A DNA stretch of 24,458 nucleotides from JAYOFM01 sp038117225. GTDB lineage: Bacteria > Pseudomonadota > Alphaproteobacteria > Rhodospirillales > Casp-alpha2. Position 1 is the stretch's first letter, and every line of letters begins with the position of its first letter. Of this stretch, positions 15,654 to 24,132 are shown piece by piece. A program made the position numbers and the translations under genes. The notes beneath the pieces were generated by a model that did not search any database, had not been told where the DNA came from, and saw only the letters and a list, made by a program, of their open reading frames with translations. Location: positions 1-24,458 of the forward strand of contig JAYOFM010000052.1 in the NCBI GenBank assembly GCA_038117225.1. The letters are read 5' to 3'.

Positions 15654-17195
15654 GTGTCAGAATCAGTAGAGCCAAAAACACGGCGTCGCCGACGGGCGCG
15701 CGTCAACGCCCGCCATGCGGCCGTGGCCGCGGACGATGGGGCATGGCGGTTCACGCGCCGCGTTCCGGTATTCGACTATCTGGACCCGGGGCGCCTCGAT
15801 GACATTCATGATGCCTCGATGCGGCTGGTCGAGGAAATCGGCATCGAGTTCCGCGACCCGCCGGCGCTCGAATCCTGGCGCGCCGCCGGTGCCGACGTGA
15901 CGGGTGAGCGGGTGCGTATCCCGCGCGCGTTGTTGATGGAGTTGGTCGCGCTGGCGCCCAGTTCCTTCGTCCACCATGCGCGCAATCCCGACCGGCACGT
16001 GCCGATCGGCGGCGATGGCATGGCGTTCGCGCCGATTTACGGTTCGCCCTATGTCCGCAACCTGAAGGGCGAACGCGGGTATGCGCAGCTCGACGACTTT
16101 CATAATTTCGTCAAACTCGCCTACCGCTGCCCGGCGATCAACGTTTCGGGGGGCACGGTTTGTGAACCCACGGACGTGCCGGTCCACAAGCGCCATCTCG
16201 ATATGCTGTACGCCCACATGCGCTATTCCGACAAACCGTTCATGGGCAGCGTTACCGCGCCGGAGCGGGCCGAGGATTGCGTCGCCATGTGCCGCATCCT
16301 GTTCGGCGATGATTTCGTCGACCAGCACACGGTGATGACTTCGTTGATCAACTGCAATTCGCCGCTGGTCTGGGACGCCACCATGCTGTCGGCGTTGCGC
16401 GTCTATGCGCGCGCCAACCAGGCCTGCCTGATCTCGCCGTTCATCATGCAGGGCGCCAACACGCCAATCACCACCATCGGCGCCATGGCGCAACTGAACG
16501 CCGAGGCGCTGGCCGGCATCGCCTATGTGCAACTGGTCCGCGCCGGCGCCCCGGTCATCTACGGCGCCACGCTGTCGACCGTATCCATGCAGACCGGCGC
16601 GCCGATGTACGGAACGTCGGAAACCCAAGTGCTGATGTATCTGACCGCCCAGTTGTGCCGGCGCTACGACTTGCCTATGCGGACCGGCGGCATGCGCACG
16701 GGATCAAAGGCGGCCGACGCCCAAGCCGCCTATGAATCGACCCAGACCATGCTGCCGGCCTTGTTGGCCGGCGGGCACTTCTTCCTGCATTCGGCCGGCT
16801 GGCTGGAAAGTGGCCTGTCCGCCTGTTACGCCAAGTTCGTCATGGACGCCGAGCAGCTAACGGTGATGCAGCGGCTGATGAGTCCGCCGGCGCTCGACGA
16901 GGATGCCTTCGCCTTCGACGCCATCAAGGAATCCGGCCCCGGCGGCCACTTCCTCGGCGGCGCCCACACACTGCGCCATTACGACACGGCGTTCTATGCG
17001 CCGGATACGGCCGACATCAATACCTACGAGCAATGGCTGGAAGAAGGATCGCGCGACATAACCACCCGCGCCGTCGATATCGCCAAACATCTGCTCGACA
17101 CCTACGAGCCGCCGCCGCTCGACCCCGGCATCGACGAGGCACTCCAGACGTATATCGCCAAGCGCAAAGAGGTGCTTCCGGATACCGTGACCTGA
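15654..17195 (+). CDS. MttB-superfamily (non-pyrrolysine) amine methyltransferase
   Basis: Member of the trimethylamine methyltransferase superfamily (COG5598), 513 residues. Characterised non-pyrrolysine members demethylate quaternary amines such as glycine betaine, proline betaine, carnitine or gamma-butyrobetaine, passing the methyl to a cobalamin-binding corrinoid protein. After a basic N-terminus (KTRRRRRARVNARHAA), family blocks include DIHDASMRLVEEIGIEF, HARNPDRHVPIGG, GGTVCEPTDVPVHKRHLD, LISPFIMQGANTPITT, and SKAADAQAAYESTQTMLPAL. There is no in-frame TAG, so no pyrrolysine is used. GTG 15654 is chosen: GGGGA lies about seven bases upstream and the length fits homologues; a TTG at 15537 would overlap the lysR start. 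The GbdR-like regulator follows after 16 bases, a likely operon. No corrinoid partner or methylcorrinoid:folate methyltransferase gene is present in the window, so the acceptor must be encoded elsewhere or the protein differs mechanistically. Family is certain; the substrate is not known. Confidence 0.9.
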   Translation: MSESVEPKTRRRRRARVNARHAAVAADDGAWRFTRRVPVFDYLDPGRLDDIHDASMRLVEEIGIEFRDPPALESWRAAGADVTGERVRIPRALLMELVALAPSSFVHHARNPDRHVPIGGDGMAFAPIYGSPYVRNLKGERGYAQLDDFHNFVKLAYRCPAINVSGGTVCEPTDVPVHKRHLDMLYAHMRYSDKPFMGSVTAPERAEDCVAMCRILFGDDFVDQHTVMTSLINCNSPLVWDATMLSALRVYARANQACLISPFIMQGANTPITTIGAMAQLNAEALAGIAYVQLVRAGAPVIYGATLSTVSMQTGAPMYGTSETQVLMYLTAQLCRRYDLPMRTGGMRTGSKAADAQAAYESTQTMLPALLAGGHFFLHSAGWLESGLSACYAKFVMDAEQLTVMQRLMSPPALDEDAFAFDAIKESGPGGHFLGGAHTLRHYDTAFYAPDTADINTYEQWLEEGSRDITTRAVDIAKHLLDTYEPPPLDPGIDEALQTYIAKRKEVLPDTVT

Positions 17196-17211
17196 ACAGG
17201 CGACCAGCAGC

Positions 17212-18279
17212 ATGGAAACCCATGAATACTTTCCGGAAACGCGAGAAGACGACGCCCCCGCGTCGACGTTAGCGGGACGCACCCCAATAAGGACACCGCT
17301 GTTTCGCGGTTCGGCCGGTACCGACACGGAACAACTGGCCTTCATCCTTCTTCCGTATTTTTCGATGATCGCTTTTACCGCCGCGATAGAACCCCTGCGC
17401 CTCGCCAACATGCTATCGAACCGCGATTTATTCTCATGGACATTCCACACCATGGACGGCCAACCGGTCGAAGCGTCAAGCGGCCTGAGGATTTTACCGG
17501 AAGGTGATTTGGACGCCGCGGCACTGGCGCCGAACGTCGTGATCTGTGCCGGCATGGACGGTCATAAACCGGCGGATCGCCGGCTTGTCCGCTGGCTGCG
17601 CAAGATCGACCGGGCCGGCGCCCATATTGGCGCCGTCTGCACGGGGGCCTTCGCCCTCGCCGACGCGGGACTGCTGGATGATCATGCATGCACGGTTCAT
17701 TGGAGCAATCATGATGCGTTCCGTGAACGCTATCCGAGGCTGAATCTTTCAACTGATTTGTTTGCCATCGGCCGGCGCCGGTTTACCTGTGCCGGAGGCA
17801 CCGGCGTCCTCGACATGATTCTTCACCATATCTCGGCCCGCTGCGGCGAAGCGCTGTCGCGCCAGATTGCCAGCCGCCTGTTTCATTCGTCCATCCGTGA
17901 CGCCCATGCAATCGACGCCGCGCCGCTACGCATTCAACTGGGAACGACCAGCGAGATGATCCTCACCGCTGTCGAGATCATGGCGGAAAATATTGAAACG
18001 CCGGTTTCCATCGATGATATCGCCGCACAGTCCGGCCGAACGCCGCGACAACTGCAACGACTGTTCGCCGATACATTCGGCGCCACCCCGTCCGCCTACT
18101 ACCGGCAACTGCGATTGACGCGAGCACGACGGCTTTTGCAGCAGACCGACCTTCCGGTCACCGAGGTCGGCATGGCCTGCGGTTTCATCTCGCTGTCGCA
18201 TTTCTCGTCCTGCTATCGAAAATTATTCGGCCATACGCCACGGGCCGAGCGACTGCGGCTCAAACCTCGGTATGCATAA
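17212..18279 (+). CDS. GlxA-family AraC regulator of the GbdR/CdhR/SouR type
   Basis: Transcription activator of 355 residues. A DJ-1/PfpI-like ligand domain (about residues 41-215) contains FILLPYFSMIAFTAAIEPLR, MDGQPVEASSGL, the elbow GAVCTGAFALADAGLL with C143, and RRRFTCAGGTGVLDMIL. A C-terminal AraC double helix-turn-helix follows (IDDIAAQSGRTPRQLQRLF at 267-285 and VTEVGMACGFISLSHFSSCY at 316-335). The domain order and key phrases resemble GbdR (glycine betaine/dimethylglycine), CdhR (carnitine) and SouR (sarcosine). The ATG at 17212 is 16 bases after the mttB stop, without a strong ribosome site. A roughly 40-residue N-terminal extension precedes the ligand domain. Because it is cotranscribed with mttB, it probably responds to the methylated amine or its product, which is an inference. 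Confidence 0.9.
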   Translation: METHEYFPETREDDAPASTLAGRTPIRTPLFRGSAGTDTEQLAFILLPYFSMIAFTAAIEPLRLANMLSNRDLFSWTFHTMDGQPVEASSGLRILPEGDLDAAALAPNVVICAGMDGHKPADRRLVRWLRKIDRAGAHIGAVCTGAFALADAGLLDDHACTVHWSNHDAFRERYPRLNLSTDLFAIGRRRFTCAGGTGVLDMILHHISARCGEALSRQIASRLFHSSIRDAHAIDAAPLRIQLGTTSEMILTAVEIMAENIETPVSIDDIAAQSGRTPRQLQRLFADTFGATPSAYYRQLRLTRARRLLQQTDLPVTEVGMACGFISLSHFSSCYRKLFGHTPRAERLRLKPRYA

Positions 18280-18288
18280 ACGGCTCGA

Positions 18289-18308
18289 CGGCAGCGTTTT
18301 AGCTGCCG
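18289..18308 (+). terminator. Hairpin after the GbdR-like gene
   Basis: CGGCAGC-GTTTTA-GCTGCCG forms a 7-base perfect stem with a 6-base loop, starting nine bases after the regulator stop codon and 68 bases before the UbiD start. No uridine tract follows, so it may attenuate or stabilise rather than fully terminate transcription. Confidence 0.4.
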
Positions 18309-18375
18309 CCCGGTCAACATCCCGGCTAACATCATCGGCAAGAACAATCGCCTGAACGATCGGGAGGGTCCGGGC

Positions 18376-19695
18376 ATGCGGGATTACATGGCGCGGCTGA
18401 TGCAGCGCGGCGAGGTCTTGGTGGTCGGCCGCGAGGTCGATCCGGCGCATGAGCTGGCGGCGGTGACGCAAGCGGTACAGAAATCGACCAACCAGCCGGT
18501 ACTGTTCGAGCGGGTCGGCGGCACCGATCTGCCGGTGCTGACCAATATCTACGGCAGCCGCGAACGGCTGGCGGAAATTCTCGGCATCGCTCCCGGTGAG
18601 TTTTGCCAGAAGTGGTCGCACCTGACGGCACTCGGCGGCGGCACATTGGGCCCGCTGAAGCAGAGCGTGCCGATCGCCGATGACCTGATCGACTGCAAGC
18701 TCAGCGATCTGCCGTTGATCACCTATTGCGCCGAGGATGCCGGACCCTATTTCACCTCTGCCCTGTTTCTTGCCCGCGATCCGGAAACCGGCGTGCCCAA
18801 CACCTCATTCCATCGTTCGCAGTACATCAACGACGGCGAACTGCGCGCCCGACTGGCGCCGACGCATCATTTGACGATCTATCACGAGCTGGCCGAGGCA
18901 AAGGGCGAATACCTGGAAGCGGCGATGCTGATCGGCCCGCCACCGGAGGTCTTCCTCACCGCCGCGGCACCGATTCCCTACGACGAGGACGAACTGGAAG
19001 TCGCCGCCAAGCTGGCCGGAAAGCCGCTCCACATGCGGGCCTGCAAGCACATCGACCTGGAAGTTCCCGCCTCCACCGAAATCGTCATCGAAGGCCGCTT
19101 CCTGCCCAACGAGCGCCGGCCCGAGGGACCTTTCGGCGAATTCATGGGCTACACCATCCCGGTCGGCGACAACGCGGTGTTCGAGGTGCTTGGGGTGACG
19201 CGACGGCCCGACGCGGTGTTCCACAGCATTCTGTCCGGTTCATCCGAGGAAGTCCTGACGCTGGAACTTTCCGTCGCCGCCAAGATCTATGAGCGGGTCA
19301 GCGCGGTGCTGCCCGGCATCATCGACGTCGCCTGCCTGCCCTTCGTCTTTCACGCCGTGGTCAAGATCAACCAGCAATACGAAGGCCACGCCCGCAAGGT
19401 CCTGCTGGCGACCATGGGCGCCGAGACGACCTGGGCCAAGATGGTCACCGTGGTCGACGAGGACATCGACATCTACGATTTGAACGACGTCATGTGGGCG
19501 CAGCTGACGCGCTCGCGCCCGGACAAGGACGTCATCATCATTCCCGACACGCCGACCTTCTACCGTGACCCCTTCAAGGATCACTGGGGTCGCATCGCCA
19601 CCGACGCCACCAAACCCTTCGACCGGCGTGATGAATTCAAACGAAAGTGGGTGAACGGGGCGGAAGCGATTGATCTGGCGGATTACCTAAAATAA
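18376..19695 (+). CDS. UbiD-family prenyl-FMN-dependent decarboxylase
   Basis: Reversible non-oxidative (de)carboxylase of 439 residues. The family's Arg-Glu-Glu catalytic set is visible: R148 (NTSFHRSQYI), then E250 and E255 in PEGPFGEFMGY. Other blocks are the N-terminal GREVDPAHELAAVTQAV, YCAEDAGPYFTSAL, and the C-terminal NDVMWAQLTRSRPDKDVIII. Length is at the short end of normal for UbiD (about 440-500). The ATG at 18376 has GGGAGGG (18362-18368) seven bases upstream. It lies 96 bases after the GbdR-like gene in the same direction, with a hairpin in between. No UbiX prenyltransferase is in the window, so prFMN must come from elsewhere. UbiD proteins act on aromatic, heteroaromatic or alpha,beta-unsaturated acids; the branch here is not one I can tie to ubiquinone synthesis, and the context suggests a catabolic role. 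Confidence 0.9.
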   Translation: MRDYMARLMQRGEVLVVGREVDPAHELAAVTQAVQKSTNQPVLFERVGGTDLPVLTNIYGSRERLAEILGIAPGEFCQKWSHLTALGGGTLGPLKQSVPIADDLIDCKLSDLPLITYCAEDAGPYFTSALFLARDPETGVPNTSFHRSQYINDGELRARLAPTHHLTIYHELAEAKGEYLEAAMLIGPPPEVFLTAAAPIPYDEDELEVAAKLAGKPLHMRACKHIDLEVPASTEIVIEGRFLPNERRPEGPFGEFMGYTIPVGDNAVFEVLGVTRRPDAVFHSILSGSSEEVLTLELSVAAKIYERVSAVLPGIIDVACLPFVFHAVVKINQQYEGHARKVLLATMGAETTWAKMVTVVDEDIDIYDLNDVMWAQLTRSRPDKDVIIIPDTPTFYRDPFKDHWGRIATDATKPFDRRDEFKRKWVNGAEAIDLADYLK

Positions 19696-19863
19696 TTGCA
19701 GCGCAGTAGCGTACTGATAAGGAGCTCTATCCGACAGCACGAACGCCATGCAGCCCCAGGTGAAGCGTTCTTCATTTGGGTTAGCTCCATTGCGGGCGGA
19801 TTTAGGGGCACTTCCGCAAGACCTGTTCATCGACATCGCGGGTCGTTTTCACGAGCGCCGCCA

Positions 19864-20793
19864 CTACCCCACCCGCGTCAGCCAGCCGTGGTCGTCGTTG
19901 GTGGCGCCGCTGGTGATGGCGAGGAAGCGGTCCTGGATGCGCTTGGTAACCGGTCCGGCGCGGCCCTCGCCGACAGTGAGGCGGTCGATACTGCGGATCG
20001 GCGCGATCTCGGTCGCCGTGCCGGAGAAGAAAAGTTCGTCCGCCGCATACAGCATTTCGCGCGGCATCACGGTGTCGCGCACCGGTATGTCCAGGTCCTC
20101 GGCGATCTGAAAGACGCTATTGCGGGTCACGCCCTGCAGATTGGAGCCCTCGATCGGCGGCGTGATGATGGTACCGTCAATGACCGCGAAAAGGTTCTGG
20201 CCGCTGCCTTCGGATACGTGGCCGTCGGTGGTCAGGGCGATGGCCTCAACGAAGCCGTTGGCCTGCGCTTCCAGCTTGATCAGCTGAGCATTGTTGTAAT
20301 GGCCGGCCGACTTTGCCATGCCGGGGAAGGTATTGGCGGCGGCGCGTTGCCAGCTGGAGACACAAACATCAATGCCCTGATCGAGCGCGTCGGCGCCGAG
20401 ATAAGCGCCCCATTGCCACGCTGCCAGGTAGGTTTCGATGTCGCTGCCAACGCCGTCCATGCCGGTGGCGCCATAGCCACGCATCACGGTGGGGCGGAGA
20501 TAACACGACCCGAGATCATTGCGGCGCACCGTTTCCAACGATGCCTCGGTCAGTTCATCGATGCCGTAACCCGGGTCCATGCGGTAGATGCGGCAGGAAT
20601 TCATCAGCCGCTTGAGGTGTTCAGGCAGGCGGAAGATGGCGGGGCCGCGCGGCGTATCGTAACAACGGATGCCTTCGAACACCGACGAACCGAACATTAC
20701 CGCCGTCGACAGCACGTGAACGGTGGCGTCGGCCCATGGCACGAAATCGCCGTTCTTCCATATCCATTGCGCTTCGCTAAACGTGCCGGCCAT
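19864..20793 (-). CDS. ilvE: Branched-chain amino acid aminotransferase (class IV)
   Basis: PLP enzyme of 309 residues that interconverts leucine, isoleucine and valine with their 2-oxo acids using glutamate. Fold type IV signs: K161 (GMAKSAGHYNNAQL) binds PLP. VSEGSGQNLF (193-202, with E195 contacting the pyridine nitrogen) and GVTRNSV form the signature, and FGSSVFEGIRCY is the N-terminal block. Length is typical. ATG 20791-20793 is chosen because GGGAGG lies about eight bases upstream; a TTG at 20808 is inside that ribosome site region. It is last of three same-strand genes (pccB, Sel1 protein, ilvE). PropCoA carboxylase upstream fits branched-chain amino acid catabolism, but the genes need not be one transcript. 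A D-amino acid or 4-amino-4-deoxychorismate role is less likely given the strong IlvE-like blocks. Confidence 0.9.
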   Translation of the reverse strand: MAGTFSEAQWIWKNGDFVPWADATVHVLSTAVMFGSSVFEGIRCYDTPRGPAIFRLPEHLKRLMNSCRIYRMDPGYGIDELTEASLETVRRNDLGSCYLRPTVMRGYGATGMDGVGSDIETYLAAWQWGAYLGADALDQGIDVCVSSWQRAAANTFPGMAKSAGHYNNAQLIKLEAQANGFVEAIALTTDGHVSEGSGQNLFAVIDGTIITPPIEGSNLQGVTRNSVFQIAEDLDIPVRDTVMPREMLYAADELFFSGTATEIAPIRSIDRLTVGEGRAGPVTKRIQDRFLAITSGATNDDHGWLTRVG

Positions 20794-20863
20794 CGGACAG
20801 CCTCCCAAATTTCAAGATGAATATTCTAGCCGCGCCGGGGCGCCGGCCGAAAGGGCGGCGGAG

Positions 20864-22552
20864 TCAGGACGGTTTATCGGCCTTGGCGGTGTCGTCAGCT
20901 TTCGGCGCCGGTTTGGCCGTGGCGCGACGCGGCGGTGTCGCCCTGCCCCGCACAATCGGCGGCGGCGTCACGCCGCCACGGATCAATTTCAGGCGTGATG
21001 GCTGATGGCCCTTGGCGGCCGCCTTCATCAGCCAGGCCCGCCCCTGTTTGGGGTCGAACGGCACGCCCAGGGAATCGAAGTACATCATGCCGACGCGGTA
21101 TTCGGCCTCCGCGTGCCCGGTCTTGGCGGCCCGTTCAAACCAGTCTCGCGCGACGGAATAATTCTGGTAAACATCGCGGCCTTCCATATGCAGGTCACCG
21201 AGGTAGACCTGAGCATCGCCGTCGCCTTTGTCCGCGAGGGCCCGCAACGCGGTCAGCGCTGATTCGACATCCCCGCCCTCCAACGCCTTGCGGGCGGCAA
21301 TAAATTCGGCGGAAATCAATGGGGGCAATATTTGCGGTCGAACGTAAGGCGACGCGTCCTTGCCCGGCGCGGCGAACAACACGGCCGGCGCCGCCGCTTC
21401 ACTCCCCGGGACCACGAGCTTGTACTCGGCGGTCCAGGTTTCGGCCTGGCGTTTGGCGCGCAGGATATCGGCCGGTTGCAATTGATCAAGCAGCCCTTTC
21501 TGGCCGGCGACCGCCGTGGCGTTGCCGTTGCGCGCCGCAAGCTGCCACCAGGCATACGCCGAGACCGCGTCCTCGGCGACGCCGAGACCGCCCGCGAGCA
21601 TCCTCCCAACGCCGTACTGCGCCACCGCGCTGCCTTTTTTGGCGGCCGACAGCGACCATTTCATCGCCTGGGCATAATCGCGGGGCACGCCCAATCCCTT
21701 GGCATACATCCAGCCGAGGTCCGCCTCGGCATCGGCCAACCCCTGCGCGGCCGCCCGTTGGTACCAACGAACCGCCTCTTTCTCATCCTTGGCGACGCCA
21801 TCGCCGGCGACATACAGCCCGCCGATGGCGTGTTGCGCAGCATCGTCGCCGACCTCCGCCGCTTTGCGATACCAGTCGAACGCCCGTTGGAAATCCGGTA
21901 CACCGCCCCCGGCACCGGACGCCTCGCGCCGCCCCATCATCGTCTGCGCCGCCGGAACGCCATGGGACGCGGCACGTTCGAACCAACTCCAGGCGGCCGT
22001 CTCATCCCGCGCGACGCCAATACCATCCGCGAGAACGAGCCCCAGATTGTAGGCGGCCTCGCCGACATCCTGGTCGGCGGCGAGGCGATACCAATCGAAC
22101 GCCGCGCCGTCATCACGCGCGGTGCCCCGACCTCCGGAGATCATTACGCCAAGATTATTCTGTGCCATGGCATGACCGCGCTCGGCGGCCTTGCGATACC
22201 ATGTCACCGCCATCGCATCATCGCCGGCATCGGTGGCATACAGGCGGCCAAGTTCGTTCTCGGCGACGGCGAGCCCCTGGTCCGCCGCCTTGCGCAGCCA
22301 TTCGAGCGCCTTGGCGTCATCCTGGCTCAGGCCGTCGCCGCGCCGATACATGAGCGCGATGAAATACCGCGCCACCGCATCGCCACTCCTGGCGAGCGGT
22401 GTCAAGGTATCGAGCGCCGTTTCGAAGTCACCAGCGCGCGCCGCCGTCAGCGCCGTCTCCATATTGGCGGCCGGTTTTTCGACCTCATCGGCGACGGCCG
22501 CGTGCGCGAACACCGAGGCGATTAAGGCGATGGTGGCAAACGTGCGTTTCAT
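20864..22552 (-). CDS. Periplasmic Sel1-repeat protein
   Basis: Repeat protein of 562 residues with a signal peptide (hydrophobic residues 5-21, cleavage near HAAVA). Ten Sel1-type repeats of about 36 residues are visible: eight in a row at roughly 58-345, then two at about 444-515 after a linker of about 100 residues. Typical repeat endings are ALEWLRKAADQG, AVTWYRKAAERG, AFDWYRKAAEVG, AVRWYQRAAAQG, DWFERAAKTG and AWLMKAAAKG. The tail (516-562) is Pro/Ala/Lys-rich and likely disordered. Sel1 proteins are scaffolds for protein-protein contacts, often linked to envelope stress or signalling; no enzyme motif is seen. ATG 22550-22552 begins the signal peptide; a longer ORF to 22654 would overlap pccB. 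It starts 26 bases after the pccB stop, so cotranscription is probable. Confidence 0.88.
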   Translation of the reverse strand: MKRTFATIALIASVFAHAAVADEVEKPAANMETALTAARAGDFETALDTLTPLARSGDAVARYFIALMYRRGDGLSQDDAKALEWLRKAADQGLAVAENELGRLYATDAGDDAMAVTWYRKAAERGHAMAQNNLGVMISGGRGTARDDGAAFDWYRLAADQDVGEAAYNLGLVLADGIGVARDETAAWSWFERAASHGVPAAQTMMGRREASGAGGGVPDFQRAFDWYRKAAEVGDDAAQHAIGGLYVAGDGVAKDEKEAVRWYQRAAAQGLADAEADLGWMYAKGLGVPRDYAQAMKWSLSAAKKGSAVAQYGVGRMLAGGLGVAEDAVSAYAWWQLAARNGNATAVAGQKGLLDQLQPADILRAKRQAETWTAEYKLVVPGSEAAAPAVLFAAPGKDASPYVRPQILPPLISAEFIAARKALEGGDVESALTALRALADKGDGDAQVYLGDLHMEGRDVYQNYSVARDWFERAAKTGHAEAEYRVGMMYFDSLGVPFDPKQGRAWLMKAAAKGHQPSRLKLIRGGVTPPPIVRGRATPPRRATAKPAPKADDTAKADKPS

Positions 22553-22578
22553 GACGAACCGCCCATCACTCAAGAACC

Positions 22579-24111
22579 CTACAATGGAATATTCGAGTGC
22601 TTCTTCCACGGGTTTTCCAGTTGCTTGTCGCGTAACATGCGCAACGACTTGCAAATCCTAAGCCGGGTTTCGTGCGGCATGATCACGTCGTCGATGAAGC
22701 CGCGGCGACCAGCAATGAATGGATTGGCGAACCGTTGGCGGTATTCCTCGGTACGCTGTGCGATGGCATCGGCGTCGGCCATGTCCTGGCGGAAAATGAT
22801 TTCGACCGCACCTTTCGGTCCCATGACGGCGATTTCCGCCGACGGCCAGGCGAAATTGACGTCGCCACGCAGATGCTTCGACGACATGACGTCATAGGCG
22901 CCGCCATAGGCCTTGCGGGTAATCAGCGTCACCTTGGGCACTGTCGCCTCGGCATAGGCGAATAACAGCTTGGCGCCATGCTTGATGATGCCGCCGTATT
23001 CCTGCGCCGTGCCGGGCAGGAAGCCGGGCACATCGACGAAGGTGACGATGGGAATATTGAAGCAATCGCAGAACCGCACGAAACGCGCCGCCTTGCGCGA
23101 CGAATCGATATCCAGGCAGCCGGCCAGCACCATCGGCTGGTTGGCGACAATGCCCACCGTGGTGCCTTCCATGCGGCCGAACCCGGTGATGATGTTGCCG
23201 GCGTACCCCGGCTGCAACTCGAAGAAATCACCCTCGTCGACCACCTTGGTGACCAGTTCCAGGATATCGTAGGGTTTGTTCGGATTGTCCGGCACCAGCG
23301 TATCGAGCGACGGTTCGATGCGGTCGTGCGCGTCCGGGGTCGGCCGGGATGGCGGTTTTTCGCGGTTATTGGCGGGCAGAAAATCGATAAACCGGCGCAG
23401 ATACAGCAAGGCCTCGACATCGTTGGCGAAGCTCTTGTCGGCGACGCCCGATCGCGTCGCGTGGGTCACGGCGCCGCCCAACTCCTCGTGCGTGACCTCT
23501 TCATGGGTGACCGTCTTGACCACGTCTGGGCCGGTGACGAACATGTAGCTCGAATCCTCGACCATGAAGATGAAATCGGTCATCGCCGGCGAGTACACGG
23601 CGCCGCCGGCGCACGGTCCCATAATCATAGAAATTTGCGGCACCACGCCCGACGCCAGCACGTTGCGCTGAAACACCTCGGCATAACCGGCCAGCGACGC
23701 CACCCCTTCCTGGATGCGCGCACCGCCGGAATCGTTGAGCCCGATCACCGGCGCGCCGACGCGCATGGCGTGGTCCATGACCTTACATATCTTCTCTGCA
23801 TGGGCCTCGGACAAGGATCCGCCGAAGACCGTGAAATCCTGGCTGTAGACGAACACCAGACGACCATTGACGGTACCATAGCCGGTGACGACGCCGTCGG
23901 ACGGGATCGATTGGTCGGCCATACCGAAGTCGACGCAACGATGTTCGACGAACATGTCCCATTCCTCAAACGAATCCCGATCGAGCAGCACATCGATGCG
24001 CTCGCGCGCCGTCAGCTTGCCCTTCTTATGCTGGTTGTCGATCCGCTTCTCGCCGCCACCGAGGCGGGCCGCGGTGCGTTTCTCGTCAAGCTGGCGAATG
24101 ATGTCGTGCAT
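22579..24111 (-). CDS. pccB: Propionyl-CoA carboxylase beta subunit
   Basis: Carboxyltransferase subunit (510 residues) that transfers CO2 from carboxybiotin on PccA to propionyl-CoA, giving methylmalonyl-CoA in the catabolism of odd-chain fatty acids, valine, isoleucine and methionine. Diagnostic blocks: KGKLTARERIDVLLD, SDGVVTGYGTVNGR, VYSQDFTVFGGSLSEAHAEK, DSGGARIQEGVASLAGYAEV (127-146), the CAGGAVYSPAMTDF oxyanion loop (168-181), EELGGAVTHATRSGVAD, VDVPGFLPGTAQEYGGII and ITRKAYGGAYDVMSSK. Length equals that of bacterial PccB (about 510). ATG 24109-24111 has AGGA about nine bases upstream. The alpha subunit is not in the window; in many alphaproteobacteria pccA lies near but separate from pccB. 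Acetyl-CoA or methylcrotonyl-CoA specificity is less likely from overall similarity. Confidence 0.95.
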   Translation of the reverse strand: MHDIIRQLDEKRTAARLGGGEKRIDNQHKKGKLTARERIDVLLDRDSFEEWDMFVEHRCVDFGMADQSIPSDGVVTGYGTVNGRLVFVYSQDFTVFGGSLSEAHAEKICKVMDHAMRVGAPVIGLNDSGGARIQEGVASLAGYAEVFQRNVLASGVVPQISMIMGPCAGGAVYSPAMTDFIFMVEDSSYMFVTGPDVVKTVTHEEVTHEELGGAVTHATRSGVADKSFANDVEALLYLRRFIDFLPANNREKPPSRPTPDAHDRIEPSLDTLVPDNPNKPYDILELVTKVVDEGDFFELQPGYAGNIITGFGRMEGTTVGIVANQPMVLAGCLDIDSSRKAARFVRFCDCFNIPIVTFVDVPGFLPGTAQEYGGIIKHGAKLLFAYAEATVPKVTLITRKAYGGAYDVMSSKHLRGDVNFAWPSAEIAVMGPKGAVEIIFRQDMADADAIAQRTEEYRQRFANPFIAGRRGFIDDVIMPHETRLRICKSLRMLRDKQLENPWKKHSNIPL

Positions 24112-24132
24112 GGTCGGTTCCTATCCGCGCTA

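Noticed and set aside
15654..17195. Pyrrolysine (TAG) readthrough in the MttB homologue
   Set aside because: The reading frame contains no in-frame TAG; the gene belongs to the non-pyrrolysine branch.
19696..19863. Possible small gene in the gap between ubiD and ilvE (for example ATG 19748)
   Set aside because: The ORF runs on as antisense of ilvE, lacks a ribosome site and has no family similarity. The gap holds only a weak dyad CAGTA-GCG-TACTG (19704-19716).
21332..22525. Plus-strand ORF of 397 codons opposite the Sel1-repeat gene
   Set aside because: Mirror of a repetitive coding sequence; composition is Arg/Pro/His-rich and no domain is visible.
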